Below are positions 35,636 through 42,061 of a stretch of 50,628 nucleotides of DNA, one piece after another. This DNA is from Clostridia bacterium. Its GTDB lineage: Bacteria; Bacillota; Clostridia; Christensenellales; Aristaeellaceae. The notes under the pieces are model-generated. The model made no database searches, was not told where the DNA came from, and worked only from the letters and a program-made list of their open reading frames with translations. The translations under genes were made by a program, and so were the position numbers. Numbering within the stretch: position 1 is the first letter of the stretch; every line of letters starts with the position of its first letter. The stretch is from contig JAFWES010000080.1 of the NCBI GenBank assembly GCA_017512805.1, forward strand, positions 1-50,628, written 5' to 3'.

Positions 35636-36123
35636 GGGGAAATCACCAGCCGTTGATCCGACTCCTCGCCCTCGAAGACGATGCCTTCTTCTTTATACCG
35701 CTTGAGCACGAAGCTGGTGGCCGTCCCGGTGACCAGTTCCAGGGTGCTGAGCTTGGCGGAGACGAAGGCCGCCAGCTCCCGCAGGGTCCGGGCTTCCACC
35801 AGCACCAGCAGGTCGTACGCCCCGGACATCAGGTATACGCTTTTGACCTCGTCAAACCGGTAGATCCGGGCGGCCACGGCGTCGAACCCCATGTCCCGCT
35901 GAGGGGTCACCTTCACCTCAATCATGGCCTCCACGCGCTCCCGGTCGGTCAGGTCCCAGTTGATCACCGGGGCATACCGCAGGATCACCCGCCGCTTTTC
36001 CAGACTTTCAACGGTTTCAGCCACCTCTTCCAGGGAGGCGCCGGTCATCACGGCCAGCTTTTCCAGAGGCAGGCGGCAGTCCTCCTTCAGCACATCCAGC
36101 AAAGCCGATTCCAGTTTCGTCAT
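35632..36123 (-). CDS. Lrp/AsnC-family regulator (AlaR-like)
   Basis: 163 residues. N-terminal winged helix-turn-helix (LLDVLKEDCRLPLEKLAVMT, LEEVAETVESLEKRRVILRY), then the RAM/AsnC ligand-binding domain (EAMIEVKVTPQRDMGFDAVA, SVYLMSGAYDLLVLVEARTL). Such proteins bind amino acids and form octamers on DNA. Being first in the operon with an aminotransferase suggests it senses an amino acid and controls its own operon. A 10-bp palindrome overlaps the -35 of the promoter upstream. No ribosome-binding site better than GGATG (AAAGGATGTG) is seen near ATG 36123. Confidence 0.9.
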   Translation of the reverse strand: MTKLESALLDVLKEDCRLPLEKLAVMTGASLEEVAETVESLEKRRVILRYAPVINWDLTDRERVEAMIEVKVTPQRDMGFDAVAARIYRFDEVKSVYLMSGAYDLLVLVEARTLRELAAFVSAKLSTLELVTGTATSFVLKRYKEEGIVFEGEESDQRLVISP

Positions 36124-36170
36124 CGTACATTCACATCCTTTGCACAGGGAACGTTCATCACCCGCATATT

Positions 36171-36236
36171 GATTCCGTACGGCGGATCCGCCCCTCGGGG
36201 AAGGGGAGGTTCCCCGCCCGCCGTGGATCCGGAATC
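36171..36236 (-). other. Structured leader of the alaR operon
   Basis: GATTCCG/CGGAATC (36171-36177 with 36230-36236) encloses ACGGCGG/CCGCCGT (36179-36185 with 36218-36224) and inner G4/C4 pairings. It falls in the roughly 125-nt leader between promoter and alaR. No T-run follows, so it is not a standard terminator. Confidence 0.6.
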
Positions 36237-36254
36237 TGACCGTACAGCGCTCCC

Positions 36255-36283
36255 ATTTTACATCAGAAAGACCTTGCGCGCAA
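36255..36283 (-). promoter_or_regulatory. Promoter of alaR-alaT-capA with overlapping palindrome
   Basis: Minus strand TTGCGC (36283-36278), 17-nt spacer, TAAAAT (36260-36255). The palindrome TTGCGCGCAA occupies 36274-36283 and covers the -35, a natural site for repression. Confidence 0.7.
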
Positions 36284-36299
36284 GCAGAAGGATTGGGAC

Positions 36300-36329
36300 T
36301 TTACAGAAACCGCCGAATGTGGTTAAATA
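36300..36329 (+). promoter_or_regulatory. Probable promoter of uxaC
   Basis: TTTACA (36300-36305), 18-nt spacer, TAAATA (36324-36329), divergent from the alaR promoter. The leader is about 80 nt. Confidence 0.5.
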
Positions 36330-36414
36330 ATGGACGGAAGAAAACCGGGCTTCGCGGGAGGATCATCCCTTCCCCGGGGCGGAATAACGCATCGGCGAAA
36401 CGGAGGAAACGGAT

Positions 36415-37824
36415 ATGAAAGCGTTCATGGACAAGGATTTTCTGCTGAATACGGATGCGGCGAAGACGCTGTATCACGAAGTGGCGGCGGGGTGCCCCAT
36501 CATCGATTACCATTGCCATCTGAATCCCCGGGAAATCTATGAGGATATCCGGTACGAGAATATTACCCAGGTCTGGCTGGGAGGCGACCATTACAAGTGG
36601 CGCCTGATGCGCAGCGCCGGTGTCCCGGAAAAATACATCACCGGCGACGCCACCGATTACGAGAAGTTCGAAAAATACGCCGAAGTGCTGGGCAAGGCCA
36701 TCGGCAATCCGCTGTATCACTGGAGCCACCTGGAGCTGCGGCGCTTCTTCGGCTATGACGGCATTCTGAACAAGCAGACCGCCGCGAAGGTCTGGGAAAT
36801 CGCCAACGCAAAGCTGCAGAGCGAGGGGTATACCAGCCGGGGCCTGATTAGCATGAGCAATGTGGAAATCATCTGTACCACCGATGATCCGGCGGATTCC
36901 CTGGAGTGGCACGAAAAAATGGCCGCGGACGAAACCCTGAAGGTGACCGTGCTGCCGGCCTGGCGCCCCGATAAGGCCATGAATCTGGAAAAGGAGACGT
37001 ATCCGGAGTATCTGGCCCAGCTGGAAAAAGCAGCCGGGATGACCATTTCTTCCTTCGCGGATCTGAAGGCGGCGCTGCACGCCCGGATGGACTTCTTTGA
37101 GGCCCACGGCTGCAGCCTCAGCGACCATGCCCTGAACTATGTCATGTACGCCCCCGCCTCCGGGGAAGAGGTGGAGCGGATCTTCAAGGCCCGGCTGGGC
37201 GGCGCCCTGCCCACCGCGGCGGAGGAGATGACCTTCAAGTTCGCCTTCATGACCTTTGTCGCCGCGGAATACGCGAAGCGCGGCTGGGTTATGCAGCTGC
37301 ACTACGGCTGCCAGCGGGACAATAACCCGGTGATGTTCCGGAAAATGGGCCCCGACACGGGCTTCGACTGCGTGGACAACTATGCCCCCTCCGGCCAGAC
37401 CGCGCGCTTCCTGGGATACCTGGAAGATCGGGGAGAACTGCCGAAGACCATTCTGTATTCCCTGAACACCAATGACAACGCCGCCATCGACTCCATCCTG
37501 GGCTGCTTCCAGAATGAGACGGCCGTGGGCCGGATTCAGCATGGGTCCGCCTGGTGGTTTAACGACCATTTTGACGGCATGAGCGAACAGATCAGGAGCC
37601 TGGCGAACCTGGGGTATCTGGCGGGCTTCGTGGGCATGCTGACGGACAGCCGCAGCTTCCTGAGCTATCCGCGGCATGACTACTTCCGCCGCATCCTTTG
37701 CCGGATCTTCGGCGAATGGGTGGAAGAGGGGTTCTATCCCGAGGATATGGACACCCTGAAGGAAATCGTCCGTGACATCAGCTACGGCAACGCCAAACGG
37801 TATTTTAACTTCCGGACGAAGTAA
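36415..37824 (+). CDS. uxaC: Glucuronate/galacturonate isomerase
   Basis: 469 residues; ATG 36415 after GGAGGAAACGG. UxaC converts glucuronate to fructuronate and galacturonate to tagaturonate, the first step of uronate catabolism. Amidohydrolase-like motifs include PIIDYHCHLNPREI, WLGGDHYKWRLMRS, ICTTDDPADSLEWH, MQLHYGCQRDNN, and the C-terminal LTDSRSFLSYPRHDYFRR. The gene is alone: no uxuA, uxaA, kdgK or kdgA is in the window. It is functionally compatible with the pectin- or xylan-type importer at 14288-17799, but there is no sequence link between them. Bounded by a strong terminator. Confidence 0.96.
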   Translation: MKAFMDKDFLLNTDAAKTLYHEVAAGCPIIDYHCHLNPREIYEDIRYENITQVWLGGDHYKWRLMRSAGVPEKYITGDATDYEKFEKYAEVLGKAIGNPLYHWSHLELRRFFGYDGILNKQTAAKVWEIANAKLQSEGYTSRGLISMSNVEIICTTDDPADSLEWHEKMAADETLKVTVLPAWRPDKAMNLEKETYPEYLAQLEKAAGMTISSFADLKAALHARMDFFEAHGCSLSDHALNYVMYAPASGEEVERIFKARLGGALPTAAEEMTFKFAFMTFVAAEYAKRGWVMQLHYGCQRDNNPVMFRKMGPDTGFDCVDNYAPSGQTARFLGYLEDRGELPKTILYSLNTNDNAAIDSILGCFQNETAVGRIQHGSAWWFNDHFDGMSEQIRSLANLGYLAGFVGMLTDSRSFLSYPRHDYFRRILCRIFGEWVEEGFYPEDMDTLKEIVRDISYGNAKRYFNFRTK

Positions 37825-37837
37825 AACGTCCGTCCGT

Positions 37838-37877
37838 CAAAAAGGCAGGCAGGGCATCATGCCCTTCCTGCCTTTTT
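37838..37877. terminator. Bidirectional terminator between uxaC and the flippase gene
   Basis: GGCAGG-c-AGGGCAT pairs with ATGCCCT-t-CCTGCC (13 bp, one mismatch) around a single-base turn, flanked by A5 and T6. Confidence 0.92.
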
Positions 37878-37931
37878 TCGGGTGATCCGGCCGGCCGCGG
37901 CATACGGTTTTCCCGCGGAGGCCGGGAGGGT

Positions 37932-39353
37932 TCATTTTCTTCCCGGAAACGGTTTTCCGGACAGCTTCCAGGCCAGCAGGGTCAATCCGCCGAAGACCAG
38001 GATCCCCGCGCCCACCTGCAGCCCCAGGGCGAGCCAGCCCCCAAAGGGAAGAAGGGCGCCGAGCCCCCGAACCGCCAGCAGCATGGCGAAGCCGATGAGG
38101 GCGTATTTCAGGACGTAGCCCAGAAACCGGCCGTAGGGGAGCTCCCGGCGGAGAATCAGAAACTGCACCAGGGGCACGGTTCCCTCCGCCAGGAGGGTTC
38201 CCACGACGGCTCCCATGGCCCGCATCCGGGGAATCAGCAGGAGATTGGCCGCCAGGTTGACCGCCGCGCCGGCGCAGACGCTTTTGACGAAGATATGATC
38301 CCGCCCCTGGGGGAGCACCCACTGGGTCCGGATGACGTTGGCGAACCCGATCATGATCAGGGTGAAGGCCAGGGGGATCATCAGATCCCCCGAACCGGAG
38401 AACGCCGGCCCGTAGAAAAGAACGGAGAAGGGCCGGGCCACCGCCGCCACCCCGAAGGCCATGGCGGAAACCATGGCCAGCACCAGATCCATGCTGCGGT
38501 CGATCTGCCGCCGGATGGCTTCCGTTTCCCCTTTTTGCTGCATATGACTGATCTTGGGCATCATGACGGTGCCGAAGGCGGAGATGAAGCCGGAGAGACA
38601 GTAAATGATTTTTTCCGCGTTTTCGTACAGGCCGTTTTCAACGTACCCCGCCATGCGGCTGACCATGACCTTATCCATGGTGCGGTAAATGTTGACCGCC
38701 ATCACGGAAATAAAAAGGACAGCGCAGGGCCCCAGATGAGCCAGGCTTTCCCGGAAGGGCACCGGACGGTATCTGACCTTTCCCCGCAGGCCGGGGAGGC
38801 AGCTCAGGTTTCCCAGCAGGGTGGACAGGCTCCAGACGAAGGCATAGATCCACAGGTCCTTTTTCTCCTTGACGAAAATGAACACGCAGACGGCGGCCGC
38901 GGACTTGATAAAGGTATTGCGCAGGGCAATGGGCCGGAAGATGTCCAGGCCCATCAGGCACCAGTCGAAGCTGACCAGGCAGCTGACGCTCATGAGCGTC
39001 AGGTGGAAGGCGATTTCCTTTTCTTCCCCGGCGAAGAGAAAAACGTACCCAAACCAGGCGGCCAGGGTCAGCCCGGCCACCAGAAGCTGCATCTGCCACA
39101 GGGAGGAGAAGGTACGGTCCAGCCGCTCCCGGTCGTCCCTGACCCGGGCGACGGCCCGGACGCCATAATCGTTCAGGCCAAGCATCCCGATGAGGCAGAA
39201 GATATAGGAAACGCTCCAGGCATGGGAATAAAGGCCGACCCCGTCGGTTCCGACGGTGCGGGCCAGATAGGGGGCTGTCGCCAGGGGCAGCAGCACGGAA
39301 AAGAGCCGGTAGGCCATATTGTAGAAGGTGTTTTTCCGGGTCGTGGATGCCAT
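37932..39353 (-). CDS. Oligosaccharide flippase (Wzx/MOP superfamily)
   Basis: 473 residues, with about 12-14 hydrophobic helices along the length. Start ATG 39353, with GGAAGGGAG about 11 nt upstream. The N-terminus (NTFYNMAYRLFSVLLPLATAPYLARTVG) and LGLNDYGVRAVARVRDD are typical of Wzx-type polysaccharide exporters. It would flip lipid-linked repeat units across the membrane for capsule, teichoic acid or other surface glycan synthesis. No glycosyltransferases or polymerase are adjacent, so it stands outside any glycan cluster, as scattered flippase paralogues often do. Confidence 0.9.
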   Translation of the reverse strand: MASTTRKNTFYNMAYRLFSVLLPLATAPYLARTVGTDGVGLYSHAWSVSYIFCLIGMLGLNDYGVRAVARVRDDRERLDRTFSSLWQMQLLVAGLTLAAWFGYVFLFAGEEKEIAFHLTLMSVSCLVSFDWCLMGLDIFRPIALRNTFIKSAAAVCVFIFVKEKKDLWIYAFVWSLSTLLGNLSCLPGLRGKVRYRPVPFRESLAHLGPCAVLFISVMAVNIYRTMDKVMVSRMAGYVENGLYENAEKIIYCLSGFISAFGTVMMPKISHMQQKGETEAIRRQIDRSMDLVLAMVSAMAFGVAAVARPFSVLFYGPAFSGSGDLMIPLAFTLIMIGFANVIRTQWVLPQGRDHIFVKSVCAGAAVNLAANLLLIPRMRAMGAVVGTLLAEGTVPLVQFLILRRELPYGRFLGYVLKYALIGFAMLLAVRGLGALLPFGGWLALGLQVGAGILVFGGLTLLAWKLSGKPFPGRK

Positions 39354-39381
39354 GGCGTCAAAGGCTCCCTTCCTGAATCAT

Positions 39382-39473
39382 CCGCGCCGGGCGGCGCTGA
39401 AAACCCGCGCCGGATGGCGCTGAGAAGCTGCGAAGCGGGGTGCTGAAAATCCGCGCCGCGGGGCGCGGAAAAA
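39382..39473. repeat. Four tandem imperfect 23-bp repeats
   Basis: Units 39382-39404, 39405-39427, 39428-39450 and 39451-39473. Units 1, 2 and 4 begin CCGCGCCG; units 1-3 contain GCTGA(A/G)AA. Unit 3 is the most diverged. The array fills most of the gap between mgtE and the flippase gene and abuts the mgtE terminator. Confidence 0.75.
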
Positions 39474-39501
39474 AGATCCCGCCGGACGGGACTCCGGCGG
39501 G
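39469..39501 (-). terminator. Intrinsic terminator after mgtE
   Basis: Minus strand CCCGCCGGA paired with TCCGGCGGG around 6 nt, then ATCTTTTTTCC. It lies 11 bp past the mgtE stop. Confidence 0.9.
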
Positions 39502-39511
39502 AAAAAACGGG

Positions 39512-40894
39512 CTACAGCCCCAGCAAAGCCTTGGCGATGCCGAAGTACACCAGCAGGCTCAGGGCGTCCACAATAGTGGTGATGAAAGGACTGGCCATGA
39601 CGGCCGGATCAAAGCCCAGCCTTTTGGCGATCATGGGGAGGGTACAGCCCACCACCTTGGCGCACAGGATGGTAATGGCCATGGTCAGGCAGACGACGGC
39701 GGCGACCAGCACCGTGATGTCCGGGTTGCCCAGCAGCAGCCGGTCCACCAGCATGATCTTGCCAAAGCAAAGCACCGCCAGGGCCAGACCGCACATAACG
39801 GCCGTCCGGACTTCCTTCCATATGACCTTGGGCAGCTCCTTGAATTCCAGCTCTCCCAGGCTCAGGGCACGGATCACGGTTACCGAGCTCTGGGATCCGG
39901 AATTGCCCCCCGTGTCCATCAGCATGGGGATGAAGGCGGTCAGCGCTACCTGGGCCGCCAGGGCCTCCTCAAAGCTGGTAATGATCAGGCCGGTAAAGGT
40001 GGCGGAGACCATCAGCAGAGCCAGCCAGGGGATCCGATGCTTAAACAGGTCCCAGGGGGTGGACCGGAGATAGGTCTTATCGCTGGGCGTCATACCGGCC
40101 ATGATCTCCATGTCCTCGGTGGTCTCATCTTCCAGAACGTCCATGGCGTCGTCGAAGGTGACAATCCCCACCATGCGGTTGTCGTTATCCAGCACCGGGA
40201 CGGCCAGCAGATTGTATTTGCTCATCGTCCGGGCGACTTCTTCCTGGTCGGTATGGGTGTTGACGGTCACCACCCCGGAGCCGCTTTCCATGACGCTGTC
40301 AATGGTCTGCATATCCGAGGGGGCCAGCAGCAGGCTTTTGACGCTGACCGTTCCGATCAGCAGGCGGCTCTTCAGCACGTAGCAGGTATAGATGGTTTCC
40401 TTGTCCACCCCGGTCTGCCGGATGCGGAGGATGGCATCCCCCACGGTCATGTTCGGGGTCAGGGAAACGTATTCCGTCGTCATCACCGATCCGGCGGAAT
40501 TTTCCGGATACTGGAGAATCTCGTTGATCTCCTTGCGCATCTGGGGATCACTCTGGGCCAGAATCCGCTGAACCACGTTGGCAGGCATTTCCTCCACAAT
40601 GTCCACCGCGTCATCCACGTACAGCTCCGCCATGACCTGCTTCAGCTCGCTGTCGCTGATCCCGCGGATCAGGGATTCCTGTTCTTCGGGCTCCATTTCC
40701 ACAAAGCTTTCCGCCGCCAGCTCCTTGGGCAGCAGGCGGAAAAGCAGGGGCATCTGCTCCGGCTGGCATCCGGCAAACACGGCGGCAATGTCCGGCGGAT
40801 TCATGGTCACCAGAATATCCCGGACGGTCGAATACTTTTTGTCTTTCAGCAGAACCTGAAGGGTGTTTTCAATCCGAACGTTGTGCTCCGGCAT
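39512..40894 (-). CDS. mgtE: MgtE-family magnesium transporter
   Basis: 460 residues from ATG 40894, supported by GAGGAGGAAAAACGC. Domains in order: N-terminal superhelical domain (about 1-125, with NPPDIAAVFAG and LVDD-type motif LYVDDAVDIVEEMP), a tandem CBS pair (about 128-255: AGSVMTTEYVSLTPNMTVGD, YNLLAVPVLDNDNRMVGIVT), a plug helix, and five membrane helices. The pore signatures IPMLMDTGGNSGSQSS and FDPAVMASPFITTIVDALSL are intact. Channel gating is by Mg2+ at the CBS and N domains (known for the family). It is the only gene in its transcription unit, behind a leader of about 330 nt with an upstream ORF and attenuator-like hairpin. Confidence 0.96.
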   Translation of the reverse strand: MPEHNVRIENTLQVLLKDKKYSTVRDILVTMNPPDIAAVFAGCQPEQMPLLFRLLPKELAAESFVEMEPEEQESLIRGISDSELKQVMAELYVDDAVDIVEEMPANVVQRILAQSDPQMRKEINEILQYPENSAGSVMTTEYVSLTPNMTVGDAILRIRQTGVDKETIYTCYVLKSRLLIGTVSVKSLLLAPSDMQTIDSVMESGSGVVTVNTHTDQEEVARTMSKYNLLAVPVLDNDNRMVGIVTFDDAMDVLEDETTEDMEIMAGMTPSDKTYLRSTPWDLFKHRIPWLALLMVSATFTGLIITSFEEALAAQVALTAFIPMLMDTGGNSGSQSSVTVIRALSLGELEFKELPKVIWKEVRTAVMCGLALAVLCFGKIMLVDRLLLGNPDITVLVAAVVCLTMAITILCAKVVGCTLPMIAKRLGFDPAVMASPFITTIVDALSLLVYFGIAKALLGL

Positions 40895-40956
40895 GCGTTT
40901 TTCCTCCTCTTCTTTCTTAATGATGAGGAATCCCTCCTGTATCAAGGGAACCCCGT

Positions 40957-40975
40957 CGCCGGAAACCTTCCGGCG
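40957..40975 (-). other. Second hairpin in the mgtE leader
   Basis: CGCCGGAA and TTCCGGCG, an 8-bp perfect stem with a 3-nt loop, about 63 nt before the mgtE start. No T-run follows, so it is not a terminator. Confidence 0.7.
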
Positions 40976-41010
40976 GAATGGGGGGAGCGGGCATACGGGT
41001 CAGGCATATG

Positions 41011-41072
41011 AAAAGGCGCGCGAAAACACACCCGCAAAAACAGGTGCTATACGGTTTTCGGACAGACGCGCC
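41011..41072 (-). terminator. Attenuator-like hairpin in the mgtE leader
   Basis: Minus strand, three stacked segments: GGCGCG (41072-41067) with CGCGCC (41020-41015); CGAAAAC (41060-41054) with GTTTTCG (41027-41021); CACCTG (41046-41041) with CGGGTG (41034-41029, one G-U pair). That is 19 pairs around a 6-nt loop, followed directly by TTTTC. It begins 10 nt after the stop of the upstream ORF. Confidence 0.7.
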
Positions 41073-41082
41073 ACAGGAACGG

Positions 41083-41166
41083 TTACAGAGGGAACGGGAA
41101 CGTCAGGACGTTCGGGTTCCGCCGCCTTCGCCCAACCGGCACGCCGCTGCTACTCCCAGCGTCCAT
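41083..41166 (-). CDS. Upstream ORF (27-residue putative leader peptide) of mgtE
   Basis: ATG 41166 has AAGGAGG with 7-nt spacing, as good as any gene in the window, and lies about 57 nt after the predicted transcript start. The peptide starts MDAGSSSGVPVG, then four consecutive Arg (codons CGA AGG CGG CGG), then NPNVLTFPFPL and TAA. A GAACGTC/GACGTTC inverted repeat (41098-41113) lies within its last third. An overlapping ATG at 41171 is only 2 nt from the GGAGG core and is less likely. Role inferred: ribosome progress on this ORF sets the fold of the downstream attenuator-like hairpin. It has no other recognisable protein features. Confidence 0.55.
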   Translation of the reverse strand: MDAGSSSGVPVGRRRRNPNVLTFPFPL

Positions 41167-41229
41167 GACATTTCCTCCTTTTTCCGTTTTTCACCCGGGA
41201 CGGGCGTTCGCCACCCCGGAACCGGCATT

Positions 41230-41259
41230 ATTATAATGGATGGGACAGGGAAAAGTCAA
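41230..41259 (-). promoter_or_regulatory. Promoter of the mgtE leader transcript
   Basis: Minus strand TTGACT (41259-41254), 18-nt spacer, TATAAT (41235-41230). Confidence 0.85.
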
Positions 41260-41294
41260 CCGAAGATTTTGGACAAAATGCCCGAAAATGCAAC

Positions 41295-41323
41295 TTTACA
41301 AATCGCCCAATGTTTGATAAGAT
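41295..41323 (+). promoter_or_regulatory. Probable promoter of rpsO
   Basis: TTTACA (41295-41300), 17-nt spacer, TAAGAT (41318-41323). The leader of about 95 nt is GC-rich and could hold an S15 autoregulatory site, but I cannot match it to a described rpsO leader. Confidence 0.6.
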
Positions 41324-41425
41324 AATCCAGGTTCAAATGAACCGCCGGCGCAGGCGACCGACGCTCCAACGGCGATCCGGGCTGGCGGCGATGGGACCGA
41401 GAAAGAAAAACGGAGGAATAAACCG

Positions 41426-41680
41426 ATGACCAAGGCTGAAATCATTGCCGCCTATGCCATGCACGAAGGCGACACGGGCTCCCCTGAGGTGCAGATCGCG
41501 CTGCTGACCGATCGCATCAACCATCTGAACGAGCATCTGAAGGCGAACAAGAACGACCATCACTCCAACCGCGGGCTGCTGCTGATGGTCGGCCGCCGCC
41601 GCAATATGCTGGAGTACCTGAAGAGGACGGACATCGAGCGGTACCGTTCGCTGATCGCCAGGCTGAACCTGCGGAAGTAA
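41426..41680 (+). CDS. rpsO: 30S ribosomal protein S15
   Basis: 84 residues, slightly shorter than the usual 88-89 at the N-terminus. ATG 41426 after ACGGAGGAA. S15 motifs: [42 protein letters not shown], and [21 protein letters not shown]. It binds 16S rRNA helices 20-22 early in small-subunit assembly. rpsO-pnp is the conserved order. Confidence 0.97.
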   Translation: MTKAEIIAAYAMHEGDTGSPEVQIALLTDRINHLNEHLKANKNDHHSNRGLLLMVGRRRNMLEYLKRTDIERYRSLIARLNLRK

Positions 41681-41756
41681 TTCCCGCAGGCAGGTTCGGG
41701 TATTCCGGAAGGGTTTCCGCGTTTCCGCGCCCACAGGGGCGGAGAGCGCGCTGCGT

Positions 41757-41792
41757 CAAAGCCGCCGGAGGAGGATCCTTCCGGCGGCTTTG
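41757..41792 (+). terminator. Strong hairpin after rpsO
   Basis: CAAAGCCGCCGGA and TCCGGCGGCTTTG form a perfect 13-bp stem with a 10-nt loop. Only a weak T-rich tail follows, so it may terminate partially or mark an RNA processing site between rpsO and pnp. Confidence 0.65.
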
Positions 41793-41883
41793 GCTGCGTC
41801 AGGCGGAAGAAAGCGCCTTTTCGGGATATCCTGACGAAGCTAAGCCGGACAGGCAGGACGATCGCGTATACGCGTTCGCTGAT

Positions 41884-41925
41884 GGGGGCGTTTCCCTCCC
41901 GGAGCGGGGAGGGCTTTTCGCCCCC
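41884..41925 (+). other. Two-step hairpin in the pnp leader
   Basis: GGGGGCG/CGCCCCC outside and CCCTCCC/GGGAGGG inside. In E. coli a leader duplex cut by RNase III underlies pnp autoregulation; a comparable role here is inference. Confidence 0.6.
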
Positions 41926-42061
41926 GGCCGGAGAGATCGTGTGTTATCCCCTGAAAATCGCGCTGCAGCAGGGGTTTTCATCAGATAGCATACGAGGTTT
42001 CGGCCAAAGAGGAAGAAAGAACGAAGAGAGAAGAAGAGAGAGAAAAAAGGAGAAAAGCGAA

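Larger units (their letters stand above)
40895..41425. other. Divergent leader region between mgtE and rpsO
   Basis: 531 bp. The left 360 bp form the mgtE leader (promoter, upstream ORF, attenuator-like hairpin, second hairpin). The right part holds the rpsO promoter and leader. I searched by eye for the M-box core (GGUGAGGCUCCU, GCUGGAUGCUUG) and did not find it. Confidence 0.8.
41681..42061. other. rpsO-pnp intergenic region
   Basis: 381 bp holding the post-rpsO hairpin (41757-41792), a 12-bp palindrome CGCGTATACGCG (41863-41874), a two-step hairpin (41884-41925) and a purine-rich stretch before the pnp ribosome-binding site. No promoter matched well enough to list and no gene is seen. Confidence 0.6.

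Noticed and set aside
39382-39473. CRISPR array
   Set aside because: The 23-bp units are contiguous with no spacers, and no cas genes are present.
40895-41230. M-box magnesium riboswitch upstream of mgtE
   Set aside because: The conserved cores expected (GGUGAGGCUCCU and GCUGGAUGCUUG-type) are not seen; CCGAAAAC is present but belongs to the attenuator-like stem. A covariance search could overturn this.
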